From: Bos javanicus
Taxonomy: Eukaryota > Chordata > Mammalia > Artiodactyla > Bovidae
Reading direction: 5' to 3'
Assembly: GCF_032452875.1 (NCBI RefSeq)
Contig: NC_083868.1
Location: 100,374,537-100,438,536, forward strand
Length of the DNA: 64,000 nucleotides
Each line of letters begins with the position of its first letter. Positions within the stretch are counted from its first letter, which is position 1. The notes under the pieces were generated by a model. It did no database searches and was not told the DNA's origin. It was given only the letters and a program-made list of their open reading frames with translations. Positions 35,992 to 47,177 of the stretch are shown piece after piece. Both the position numbers and the translations under genes were made by a program.

Positions 35992-36585
35992 TTATGATCC
36001 CGTTGCCATTTACTTTGTAGTTTTGGGTTTGAAATTATAAACATTTTCTGTGTTTCCTGTCTAGAGAAGATGCTTTAGCATTTGTTGAAGAGCTGATTTT
36101 GTGGTGCTGAATTCTCTCATCTTTTGTTTGTCTGTAAAGCTTTTGATGTCTCCTTCATATTTGAATGAGATCCTTGCTGGGTACCGTAATCTGGGTGTAG
36201 GTTTTTCTCTATCCTCACTTTAAGTATGTCCTGCCATTCCCTTCTGGCTTGAAGTGTTCCATCTGAAAGATCAGCTGTTATCCTTATGGGGATCCACTTG
36301 TGAGTTATTTGTTGTTTTTCCTTTGCTGCTTTTAATATTTGTTCTTTGTGGTTGATCTTCATTAATTTGATTAATATGTGTCTTGGGGTGTTTCACCTTG
36401 GGTTTATCCTGTTTGGGACTCTCTGGGTTTCTTGGACTTGGGTGGCTATTTCCTTCCCCATTTTAGGGAAGTTTTCAACTATTATCTCCTAAAGTATTTT
36501 CTCATGGCTTTTCTTTTTGTCTTCTTCTGGGACTCCTATGATTTTAATGTTGGGTCATTTAACATTGTCCTAGAGGTCTCTGAGG

Positions 36586-37623
36586 TTGTCCTCATTTCTT
36601 TTTTTTTTTTTTCTACTTTGTTTCTTTTTTTTTTTTTTTTATTTTTTAATTTTTTTTTATTCTTCCAATTTTATTTTATTTTTAAACTTTACATAATTGT
36701 ATTAGTTTTGCCAAATATCAAAATGAATCCGCCACAGGTATACATGTGTTCCCCATCCCGAACCCTCCTCCCTCCTCCCTCCTCCCTCCCCATACCATCC
36801 CTCTGGGCTGTCCCAGTGCACCAGCCCCAAGCATCCAGCATCATGCATCGAACCTGGACTGGCAACTCATTTCCTACATGATATTTTCCATGTTTCATTG
36901 CCATTCTCCCACATCTTCCCACCCTCTCCCTCTCCCACAGAGTCCATAAGACTGTTCTATACATCAGTGTCTCTTTTGCTGTCTCGTACACCGGGTTATT
37001 GTTACCATCTTTCTAAATTTCATATATATGCGTTAGTATACTGTATTTATGTTTTTCCTTCTGGCTTACTTCACTCTGTATAATAGGCTCCAGTTTCATC
37101 CACCTCATTTGAACTGATTCAAATGTATTCTTTTTAATGGCTGAGTAATACTCCATTGTGTATATGTACCACAGCTTTCTTATCCATTCATCTGCTGATG
37201 GACATCTAGGTTGCTTCCACGTCTTGGCTATTATAAACAGTGCTGCGATGAACATTGGGGTACACGTGTCTCTTTCCCTTCTGGTTTCCTCAGTGTGTAT
37301 GCCCAGCAGTGGGGTTGCTGGATCATAAGGCAGTTCTATTTCCAGTTTTTTAAGGAATCTCCACACTGTTCTCCATAGTGGCTGTACTAGTTTGCATTCC
37401 CACCAACAGTGTAAGAGGGTTCCCTTTTCTCCACACCCTCTCCAGCATTTATTATTTGTAGACTTTTGGATCGCAGCCATTCTGACTGGTGTGAAATGGT
37501 ACCTCATAGTGGTTTTGATTTGCATTTCTCTGATAATGAGTGATGTTGAGCATCTTTTCATGTGTTTGTTAGCCATCTGTATGTCTTCTTTGGAGAAATG
37601 TCTATTTTGTCCTCATTTCTTTT
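36586..37623 (-). mobile_element. 5'-truncated bovine L1 inserted in the L1 ORF1, 17-bp TSD
   Basis: Antisense copy with a long T-rich end (36603-36660), the bovine L1 3'UTR, and the ORF2 C-terminus (open frame 37013-37576, 187 codons, CWRGCGEKGTLLHCWWEC knuckle). It ends at the SKEDIQMANKHM position. The TSD ttgtcctcatttctttt is exact at 36586-36602 and 37607-37623. The nearly intact C-terminal frame indicates it is younger than its host L1. Confidence 0.96.
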
Positions 37624-37649
37624 AATTCTTTTTTCTTTTTCCTCTCTGT

Positions 37650-37925
37650 TTCATTTATTTCTTATTTTATTTTATTAACTTTACAATATTGTATTGGTTT
37701 TGCCATATATCAACATGAATCCTCCACAGGTATACACGTGTTCCCCATCCTGAACCCTCCTCCCTCCTCCCTCACCGTACCATCCCTCTATGTCGTCTCA
37801 GTGCACCAGCCCCAAGTATCCAGTATTGTGCATTGAACCTGGATTTGGGAGAATGGCACTGAAATATGTATAATATCATATATGAAATGTGTCACCAGTC
37901 CAGGTTCGATGCTTCATTTATTTCT
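37650..37925 (-). mobile_element. Miniature twin-primed L1 insertion (250 bp), 13-bp TSD
   Basis: 37663 to about 37843 is antisense bovine L1 3'UTR. From about 37842 to 37912 the sequence switches to sense 3'UTR ('gggagaatggcactgaaata', 'caccagtccaggttcgatgc'). The TSD ttcatttatttct is exact at 37650-37662 and 37913-37925. Opposite orientations inside one TSD are the hallmark of twin priming during L1 integration. Confidence 0.95.
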
Positions 37926-38240
37926 AACATTATGTCTTCCACCTCACTTATCCTATATTCTGCCTCAGTTATTCTACTGTTGGTTCCCTCCAGAGTGCTT
38001 TTGATCTCAGTTATTGCATTATTCATTATTGATTGACTGTTTTTTATTTCTTCTAGGTCCTTGTTAAACTTTTCTTGCATCCTCTTAATCCTAGTCCTCA
38101 GGCTATTTATCTGTAACTCCATTTTGTTTTCAAACTTTTGGATCATTTTTACTATCATTATTCTGAATTCTTTTTCTGTTAGACTTGCTATCTCTGCCTC
38201 TTTTTTTTGGTTTGGTGGGCTTTTATCATGTTACTTAACC

Positions 38241-40958
38241 TGTTGAATATTTCTCTACCTTTTCATCTTGTTTAGGTTTGGGGTGGCCTCTGTGTATGCT
38301 GGAAGTTTGTGGTTCTTCTTTATTGTGGAGGTTTCTCCCTGTGGGTGGGGTTGGCAAATGGCTTATCAAGGTTTCCTGGTTAGGGAAGCTTGTGTCGGTG
38401 TTCTGGTGGGTGGAGCTGGATCTCTTCTCTCTGGAGTGCAATGAAGTGTCCAGCAGTGTGTTTTGAGGTGTCTATGGGTTTGGTGTGACTTTTGGTCGCC
38501 TGTTTTTTTGTGCTCAGGGTTATGTTCCTTCATTGTTGGAGAATTAACTTGGTATGTCTTGCTCTGAAACTTGTTGATTAATTGTCCCTGGAGTGAGGAG
38601 TTTTCTGGTGTTCTCAAGTTTTCGATTTAGGTCTCCTTCCTCTGGCTTTCAGTATTATAGTAGCCTCAAGACTTCTCCATCCATAGAGCTTTGATGATAG
38701 AACATCTAGATTAATGGTGAAAAGATTCTCCACAGTGAGGGACACCCAGAGAGGTTTGCAGAGTTACATGAAGAAGAGAAGAGGGAGGAGGGAGATAGAA
38801 GTGACCAGGAGAAGAAGAGGGGGAATCAAAAGGGCAGAGAGCAGTCTAGCCAGTAATCAATTCCCTATTTGCTCTCCACATTCTGGAACACTTAGAGAGG
38901 TTCATGGAGTTCCATAAAGAAGAGAAGAGGGAGGAAGGAGATAGAGATGACCAGGAGTACAGGAGAGGGAGTCAAAAGGAGAGATACCAATCTAGCCTGT
39001 GATCAGTTCCCTGTTTTCTCTACAGCCCAGAATACCCAAAGAGATTCACAGAGTTAAGTAGAGAAGAGAAGTGGGAGGGAGGAGATAGAGGTTACCTGGG
39101 GGAGAAAAAGGAAAGTCAAAAGGTGAGAGAGCAATCAAGCCAGTAATCACACTCCTAAGTAAAATGGGTATTGAAGATTGTATTCTTAAAGGTAGAGATT
39201 TGATAACAAATGCCAAAAAGCAAAGATTAAAAATCTAAAGTAGAGTTAGATTCTCAAAAATGCAATATTAAAAAAAATTGCAAAAGTTATATTAAAAATA
39301 TGAAATTTGCTTTTAAAATAGGGTCATTTTTTTCAAGGTAATAGTAGGTTTTAAAAATGAAAATTAAAGGAGTAATAAAGAACTTTAAAAAAAATGATAA
39401 TAGTAAAATATATCTAGGAATTTCTCTGGAGCTGTTGAGGGCAGTGTGTGGTCAGTTCAGCTGCAGATAGTTCCTTGTTCCACCTTATACTTCTTCTTGA
39501 GGTCTATAAGTCCCTTCCAAAGTAGCCAGTGCTAACTTCAGGGTTTTAATCTGTTGCACCTGTCACTTCCAATGCTGTTCCCTCTTCTTTGTTTATTTTG
39601 GCTTCCTCTGTTTGCAAGTCTCTTTAGTATCTAACTTCTGCCCTGACACAGGGGGTGAAGGTGGTCATTTATTTAGGCTCACTTGTTCAATTGTGCTGCA
39701 GGGAGGGAGGAACACTGCAAACAAATATCACTGGTGTGTGTGGAGAGGGCTCACAGTGTCTGGGCCACACTGGGTTTGCCCCTGCACATGGCATGTGTGC
39801 TTTCCTGGTCTGCACTGCTCAAGTTCCAGGTTGCTCTGCAGCAGAACTATCTAAGGTGGGTCCTGGGTTGCATGCACTTCCCAGATCTACACTGCTCAGG
39901 TTCAGGTTCTCAGGTACTCCACAAAGGCACAGACTCAGTTGGGCCTGTGTTTTGTGCCCTTCCCAGGTCCGAGCAGCTCAGGTGACCAGGTACTTGGCAA
40001 GCACACTCTTCCCAGCTGGGCGATGCGTCTTATCACCTCCCTGGTTCCAGCCACTAATTTTTTTGGGTGCACAGTGGGAGCGTTGTCTCAGGCATGCTGT
40101 GTGGCTATTCTTGGGTGTGATCTCTGGCTGTGACCCTCCTGATGGATGTCACCGTCAGGGATCCCAGGAAGACTTGGTTAGCAATTGGGAGCCTGCTCGC
40201 AGGTTGGTAGGGGATGCCGTCTCTGGAGCCAAGTTTGCCCCTTACCTTCCTGCTCTGGCTGTCTCCTGCCTGCCTCCTTGCCTCCGGTGGCCAGTCCACA
40301 GCCTGCTAACTCTCCTCTGGTATTGGCTCAGTCCTTCATTCTGTGAGCCGCCTGGCGGTGCCTTAGGTTAGAGTTTTTCGGGAAACTTCTCTCTCTCTCT
40401 CCTCCTTTTTTTTTTTTTTTTTTGCTGTCTGGCTATCCCATGGTTTGGGTTGCTATCTCATGTTGCCCTCAGGGCATTCAGGCCCAGTCCTTATCCTAAG
40501 CAATGCAGCCCGCGCCTCCGTGTTCAGCCCCCGCTTGCTGATGGCAGACACAAACATCTGGGCTACTTCTCCGCTGGGAGTTGCAGTTAGGCACATAATC
40601 TGTGAGTTGTATTTATTTATTTTTTCCTCCTGGTTATGTTGCCCTCTGAGATTCCAAAACTCTCCACACACCTGCCGGTGAGAGTGTTTCCTGGTGTTTG
40701 GAAACTTCTCCTCTTTTAAGACTCCCTGCCCGGGAAGGGTCTCCATCCCTAACTCTTTTGTCTCTTTTTTTATATTTTATATTTTGTCCTACCTCCTTTC
40801 GAAAACAATGGGCTGCCTTTCTGGGTGCCTGGTGTCCTTTGCCAGCGTTCAGAAGTTGTTTTGTGGTATTTGCTCAGCGTTCAAATGATCTTTTGATGAA
40901 TTTGTGGGGGAGATAGTGGTCTCCCTGTCCCATTACTCTGTCATCTTAGGACAGAACC
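38241..40958 (-). promoter_or_regulatory. 5'UTR (internal promoter region) of the large L1
   Basis: About 2.7 kb upstream of ORF1, ending at the 5' terminus 'catcttaggacagaacc'. It contains three tandem purine-rich units (38742-39155), an AT-rich stretch (39160-39420) and a GC-rich distal part (about 39600-40900), with a T-run at 40407-40425. L1 5'UTRs carry an internal RNA polymerase II promoter. Whether this copy is transcribed cannot be seen. Confidence 0.75.
38742..39155 (-). repeat. Tandem units of about 145 bp in the L1 5'UTR (2.9 copies)
   Basis: Units begin at 38742, 38888 and 39032, each with 'agagaggtt' or 'aagagattc', 'gaagagaag', 'gggagatag' and 'agccagtaatca'-type landmarks in the same order. 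The periods are 146 and 144 bp and the units are clearly diverged. Rodent L1 promoters are built of comparable monomers. Confidence 0.85.
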
Positions 40959-40977
40959 TAATCTTTTTTATTCTTAA

Positions 40978-41290
40978 AAGATGTCATCACTCCTGCCTGC
41001 AACACTGTGATGGCTTCCCAATGAGCTTAATTTTACACCAAAGCTACTTATAGCTATCAGCCTACATACCCAGACAGCACAAACTCTAGATTTCAACATC
41101 TCCCACACTTTTTTTTACTTACTGGACCACAGTCTCACTCTCCCAAGTCTCAAGTTTTGAAGGTTTTACACTTGTCCCCTCTTTCCAACAACACTTTCCC
41201 TACATTTTTACAGAATTATGTTCTCATCTTTCAAGTCTCCACTCTGTTATCATCTCTTAGGGGGGATTTTCTGCTCATGCTATTGGATGC
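40978..41290 (+). mobile_element. L2-like ancient LINE remnant
   Basis: 'gatgtcatcactcctgcctg', 'tgtgatggcttcccaatgag', 'ctactggaccacagtctcac'-like and 'catctttcaagtctccactc' follow the same order as the L2-like relic at 17.2 kb. The large L1 inserted at its left edge. Confidence 0.4.
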
Positions 41291-41484
41291 AAAGATTCTT
41301 TAAGATTTGTATCTAAAGTAGGGTCATAGTGCAATCACAGTTTTGACATTACCAGATAAGGCTTATTTTCCAAAATGGTTATACCAGACTTTACTCTTAA
41401 CAGAACCATATGAACTTTCACCATGAACTTCGGTAATACTCTGATGTCTTTTTTCAAAACTGCCATGCATTTTTGGTAGTCTCG

Positions 41485-44400
41485 TGTTGCTGTTGTTGTT
41501 CAGTCACTTATGTGTGTCCAACTCTTTGCAACCCAAGCACGGCAGACTTCTCTGTCCTTCATCATTTCCTGAATTTGCTCAAACTCATGTTCACCGAGTC
41601 AATGCATCCATTCATCTTGTCTGCTGCCATCCCCTTCTCCTGCCTTCAATCATTCGCAGCATCAGGGTCTTTTCCTATGAGTTAGCTCTTCCCATCAGGT
41701 GGCCAAAGAAGGGGGGGCTTCAGCTTCAGCATCAAACCTTCCAAAGAATAATGAGGACTCATTTCCTTTAGGATGGACTGGTTGGATCTCCTTGAAGTCC
41801 AAGGGACTGTCAAGAGTCTTCTCCAACACCACAGTTCAAAAGCATCAGTTCTTCAGTGCTCAGCTTTCTTCATGGTCCAACTCTTACATCCATACATGAC
41901 TACTGGAAAAAAACAGAACTTTGACTACATGGACCTTTGTTGGCAGTGTCTCTGCTTTTTAACACACTGTCTAGGTGGTCATGGCTTTTGTTCTATGGAG
42001 AAAGCATCTTTTAATCTCTTGGCTGCACTCATGGTCTACAGTAATTTTGGAGCCCAAGAAAATAAAGTGTGTCACCATTGCCATTGTGTCTGGGTCATAT
42101 TTGCCATGGAGTGATGGGGCCGGATGCCATGATATTAGTGTTTTGAATGCCGAGTTTTAAGCCAGTTCTTTCAGTTTTCTCTTTCAATTTCATCAAGAGG
42201 CTTTTTAGTTCCTTGTTGCTTTCTGCTATTAGGGGGATATCATCTGCATATCTGAGGTTATTGATATTTCTTCTGGCAACCTTTGTTCCAGGTTGTGATT
42301 CATCCATCCATCATTTCTCATGATGTACTCTGCATATAAGTTAAATAAGCAGGTTAGTAATATACAGCCTTGACGTACTCCTTTCCCAATTGGGAACCAG
42401 TCTATTGTTTCATGTCCAGTTCTAACTGTTGCTTCTTGAACTGCATACAGGTTTCTTATGAAGCAGGTAAGGTGGTTTGGTATTCCCATCCCTTTAAATA
42501 TTTTCCATTGTTTGTTGTTATCCACAAGATCAAAGGTTTTAGCATAGTCAATGAAGCAGAAGTCGATGGTTTTCTGGAATTTTCTTGCTTTTTCGATCAT
42601 CCAACAGATGTTTACAATTTGACCTCTGGTTCCTCTGCCTTTTCTAAGTCCAGCTTGAAATCTGGAAATTCTCAGTTCATATAATATTGAAGCCTTGCTT
42701 GAAGGATTTTGAGCATTATCTTGCTAGCATTTGAAATGAGTACAACTATGTGGTAGTTTGAACACTTTGGCATTGCTCTTCTTTGAGACTGGAATGAAAA
42801 CTGACATTTTCCATTCCTGTGGCCACTGCTGAGTTTTCCAAATGTGCTGGCATATTGAGTGCAGCACTTTCACAGCATCATCTTTTAGGATTTGAAATAA
42901 CTCACCTGGAATTCCATCACCTCCACTAACTTTGTTCATAGTGATGCTTCCTAAGCCCACTTAACTTCACACTCCAGGATGTCTGATTCTAGGTGAGTGA
43001 CCACACCTTCATGGTTATCTGGATCATTAAGGTCTTTTTTTATAGCTCATCCATGTATTCTTTCCACTTCTTCTTGTATCTCTTGTTTCTGTTAGGTCCA
43101 TAACATTTCTGTCCTTTATCGAGCCCATCTTTGCATGAAATGCTCCCTTGGTATCTCTAATTTTCTTGAAGAGATCTCTAGTTTTTCCCATTCTATCTTT
43201 TTCCTTTATTTCTTCACATTGTTCACTTAAAAAAGCTTTTTTTTTTTTTTTCTTCTTTTAATCTCTCCTTACTAGTCTTTGGAACTCTGCATTTAAATGG
43301 GTATATCTTTCCTTTTCTCCTTTGCCTTTTGCTTCTCTTCTTTTCTCAGCTATTTGTAAGGCCTCCTCAGACAGCCATTTTGCCTTTTTGCATTTCTTTT
43401 TCTTGGGGATGGCTTTGATCACCACCTCTAGTACAAAGTTACAAACCTCCACCCATAGTTCTTCAGACACTCTGTCTATCAGATTTAATCCTTTGAATCT
43501 ATTTGTCACTTCCACTGTATAATCATAAGGGATTTTATTTAGGTCATACCTGAATGACCTAACAGTTTTCCCTACTTTCTTTAATTTAAGTCTTGATTTT
43601 GCAATAGGTCTTCCTGACTGCAGCCACAGTCAGCTCCTGGCCTTGTTTTTGCTGACTGTATAGAGCACCTCCATCTTCAGCAGCAAAGAATACAATCAAT
43701 CTGATTTTAGCATTGGCCATCTAGTGATGCCCAAGTGTAGAGTCTTCTCTTGTATTGTTGGAACAGGGTGTTTGCTATGATCAGTGCATTCTCTTGGCAA
43801 AACTCTATTAGCTTTCACCCTGCTTCATGTTGTGCTCCAAGGCCGAATTTGCCTGTTACTCCAGGTATCTCTTGACTTCCTACATTTTTATTCCTGTCCC
43901 CTATGATGAGAAAGACATCTTTTTTATTGAGTGTTAGTTCTAGATGGTCTTGCAGGTCTTCATAGAACCTTTCAGTTTCAGCTTCTCCAGCATTAGTGGT
44001 TGGTGCATAGACTTGGATTACTGTGATATTGAATGGTTTACACTGGAAATGAACAGAGATCATGCTGTCATTTTTGAGATGGCACCCAAGCACTGCCTTT
44101 CAGACCATTTTGTTTTCTATGAGTGCTACCCCATTTCTTCTAAGGGATTCTTGCCCACAGTAGTAGATATAATGGTCCTCTGAATTAAATTTGCCCAAAT
44201 TGGTCCATTTTAGTTCACTGATTCTTATAATGTCGATGTTCAGTCTTGCCATCTCCTGTTTGACCACTTTCAATTTACCTTGATTCGTGGACCTAACATT
44301 CCAGGTTCCTATGCAATATAATTCTTTACAGCATTGGACTTTACTTTCACCACCAGAAACATCCACAACTGGGTCTTATTTCTGCTTTGGCCTAGCTTCT

Positions 44401-44617
44401 TCATTCCTTTTGGAGCTATTTCTCTAGTCTTCTCCATTAGCATATAAGGCACCTACTGACCTGTCAATTTCATCTCTCAGTGTCATATCTTTTTGCCCCC
44501 TTTTTTTTTTTTTTTTTACTATGGGGTTCTCAAGGCAAGAATGCTGAAGTGGTTTGCCATTCCCTTCTCCAGTGTACCATGTTTTGTTAGGATTCTCCAC
44601 CATGACCTACCTTGGGT
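41485..44617 (-). mobile_element. Near-full-length BovB LINE, antisense
   Basis: A 3.1-kb copy from the (ttg)n-linked 3' end (41485) to the 5' region 'ctccaccatgacctaccttg' (about 44600). It differs from the other copies in several places and looks older. Two T-runs (43236-43251, 44500-44517) have expanded inside it. It stands in inverted orientation to the BovB at 32.8 kb. Confidence 0.95.
41800..44366 (-). pseudogene. BovB ORF2 remnant
   Basis: Endonuclease: 44100-44366 (YCIGTWNVRSTNQGKL, ISELKWTN) and 43815-44093 (QVYAPTTNAGEAE, FLIIGDRNKNVGSQE). Linker: 43258-43515. RT: 42724-42960, 42229-42600 (FCFIDYAKTFDLVDNN, GVRQGCILLTCLFNLY) and 42095-42307 with an intact YADD (42239-42250). Each block is in a different frame, so the gene is inactive even though the catalytic residues survive. 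Confidence 0.92.
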
Positions 44618-44654
44618 CTCTTGTGCTTTTATTTTATTTTAAAAAGTTTTATTT

Positions 44655-45306
44655 CATTAGGCATATACCCTGAGGAAGCCAAAACTGAAAAAGACACATG
44701 TACTCCAATGTTGATTTCACCACTATTTACAATAGCTAAGGCATGGAATCAACTTAGATGTCCATTGACAGATGTATGGATAAAGAACTTATGGTACATA
44801 CATACAGTGGAATAGTACTCAACCATAAAAAGGAATGCATTTGAATCAGTTCTAATGAGGTAGATGAACCTGGAACCTATTATACAGAGTGATAAAGTAA
44901 GAAAGAGAAAAACAAATATCGTATATTAATGCATATATATAGAATGTAGAAGGTACTGATGAATCTGTTCACAGGACAACAATGGAGATACAGACATAGA
45001 GAACAGACTTACATTCAAGGGTCGGGGAGAAGAGGGAAAGGGTGAGATAAACGGAGAGAGTAGCATGGATGCATATGTACTAACATATGTAAATAGATAG
45101 CCAATTTGGAATTTTCTGTATGACTCAGAGAACTCAATCTTTGGCTCTGTAATTACCTAGAGGGGTAGGAATGGGCAGAGCTGGGGGGTAGATTCAAAAG
45201 GGTGGGGATAAATGGACACCTATGGCTAATTCATGTTGATGTATGATATAAATCAAACCAATATTGTAAACTAATAAGCAATAAACTAAAAATAAATAAA
45301 TATTAA
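44655..45306 (+). mobile_element. L1 3' end, older bovine-type subfamily
   Basis: Sense copy of the ORF2 C-terminus ('aggcatataccctgaggaag', MRWMKLEP-like region with 'ttctaatgaggtagatgaac') followed by a 3'UTR ('ggacacctatggctaattca', 'tgttgatgtatgatataaat') and an AAATAAATAAATA tail. Its 3'UTR differs from that of the young L1 copies, so it is an earlier subfamily. Confidence 0.85.
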
Positions 45307-47177
45307 ATGAAAGAAAACTAAAAAAAGCTTTATTTTATTAAGCATTTGGAATAATTTAGTTCTTATTCTGTGATATTTTCAGTATCTGAAATTGCTATTG
45401 TGTGTTACTTGTTTTCATGATTTTCTTATATATGCTTTTAACCTGTGGATATAACATACATTATTCCTCTTCTTATTAAAATTATTTAGCAGTTAATATT
45501 TCAGTATTTTATCGTATTTAGAAATTAGAGGTTTAATGAATTTTTATCATTTAATTTAACTTAGCAAAAATCTGAGTGTAAATTATCAGAGAGCTTTAAA
45601 GACTATTTAAGTAGACATATAAAACAATTATTGTTAAATTTCACCTGAGAACTCTTGTCCCATTTACATCTATTTAATTCATTTGTTCTTAACAGTCATA
45701 CTTAGATTACTTATGAAAATTTCATGAGCTATTAAAGCAGTTAGTCATTTTTATTTTTTTCTGTTTTGCTGACAAATTTCACCAGAGAGACAATAACCTG
45801 TTTGATTAGTAAACACAGGTAAAACAAAAGTTGTCTATATCCATTATATTTAATGCTAACTAAGAAGGCATACCAGTATTAAATAAACCAGTAAGCTTAA
45901 AATTAGCTTTTGTTTACTAAAGATTATCCTAGACCATGTGACCTTGAAAAACATTTGCATTAGCTTTTATTATATTTTTGAGAATTTTTATGTAAGCATG
46001 CATTTTTAAGCCAATTAAATAGAGTTCTTTTATCAATATATTTTGGCAGTATTATCAGGAGGAAACATACACATATGGACATATAGATAGAGGCAATCAG
46101 AGATCTCATAGTTTTCATTTTAAAACTTTAGTCATGAATCAGGTGCAATACAAAACTCACTGCTTTATAAATAGCAGTTGCAATAAATTAGATCATTTGT
46201 TCAGATAGCCAAAGTCTTTTATTATTTGTGGAGAAGACTTTTAAGATTCGGGTTTGCCCTTGACAAGAAATTCTAAGGAGATTGTTTGGGTAAGAGAGTT
46301 CTTTTATCAGTTTGTCTTTAAAAAGGCCTCCTTCCTTTAAAAAAAAAAAAAAAAAAAGTTTTAGACTGAGCCAAGCCTGCAGTTTTAGGCAATGTGGGCT
46401 GTGTTTACATTTCAAAGACATGACAAAATTTATAACTTTAAGGGACAGAGGAAGAAAATGTATCTATTACATAAGTCTTAGGGTATTTATTATTAATTTT
46501 TCAAGTACAGGATAATTTTGTTCTAACATCCCAACGTTTTATAATATCTATAATATTTTATTAGAAGAATAGATGAGGCCATGGAACTGGTAAAAATAGG
46601 TGGGACTTGACTTGTTTTTAGTAGTTGTACTTTTGTTTTTGTAGAGATTTGTAAGGCAAAGATGGCTGCTTCCATAAACCCTTGAATATTGACTTCCAAC
46701 CGATTTTCTTTCTGATTATTTGTAGCTAGGTCTATCTAGGGAACAGCTGGGGTGATGGAGCAGCCATTTTTTGGTTTTGTTTGGTCTAGTGGGCTTAGTT
46801 TTAAAAGGAGCAGCCAGCACAGGGAGGTTGAGAAGTGCTTCAGGATAGCAGGAGGAGAGAGGGAGAAAGTCAGATTCTTTAAAAAAGGAGTTTGGACAGA
46901 GGCAGGTAAAGGGATGGAGGAGAAGCAGAAGAATTTGAGATGGGGGTTGGAGAAGGATGAGAAGGTTTAGCAGATTTTTTATAGTATAAAGATAGTCTGA
47001 ATCAACTTTGTATTTACAACTTAGAAAGAGAAGATAATTTTCTCAATGTTACTTTTAGAAGATTCTGATACCAGTTAAAATGTGCACCCTACTATTGGTT
47101 TGTTTCTGAAACATTTCTAGTCATGCATGAAGACAGACTAATTTGGGAATTTTGAAAGTTCCCTATTTTGGCCAATA
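45307..47177. other. No feature firmly recognised
   Basis: 1.9 kb of mainly AT-rich sequence with an A-run at 46338-46357 and a purine-rich patch at 46800-46960. The open frames at 46312-46515 and 46752-46970 have no domain. Confidence 0.4.

Larger units (their letters stand above)
35992..38240 (-). pseudogene. L1 ORF1 (RNA-binding protein), broken by two L1 insertions
   Basis: The C-terminal domain reads at 36117-36362 (INHKEQILKAAKEKQQITHK, ITADLSDGTLQARREWQDIL), which matches the conserved ORF1p C-terminal domain. The coiled-coil part is at 37926-38158 (MIQKFENKMELQINSLRTRI and ISEVEDIMLEIN). Between them lie a 1-kb L1 tail and a 250-bp L1 fragment. Upstream, a frame shift near 38200 precedes the likely N-terminus, so the true start codon is uncertain. 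Confidence 0.88.
28160..40969 (-). mobile_element. Full-length bovine L1 (LINE-1), antisense, carrying five nested insertions
   Basis: Read on the minus strand, the order is a GC-rich 5'UTR (40958 to about 38240), ORF1, a short spacer, ORF2 (from about 32846 and upstream) and a 3'UTR ending in poly(A) at 28171. Candidate TSD copies tagtctttttt (28160-28170) and taatctttttt (40959-40969) match at 10 of 11 positions. Removing the nested Bov-A2 (two), BovB, 5'-truncated L1 and mini L1 leaves about 8 kb, as expected for a full-length ruminant L1. Both ORFs carry stops and frameshifts as well as the insertions, so the element is dead. Confidence 0.9.

Noticed and set aside
36378..36881. 167-codon phenylalanine-rich plus-strand frame
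   Set aside because: It runs across the T-rich end of a nested L1 and antisense ORF1 sequence. The composition reflects poly(T), not a membrane protein.
38742..39155. Regular spaced repeats considered as a CRISPR array or satellite
   Set aside because: The units are about 145 bp, diverged, and lie in an L1 5'UTR of a vertebrate genome. There are no short identical repeats with unique spacers.
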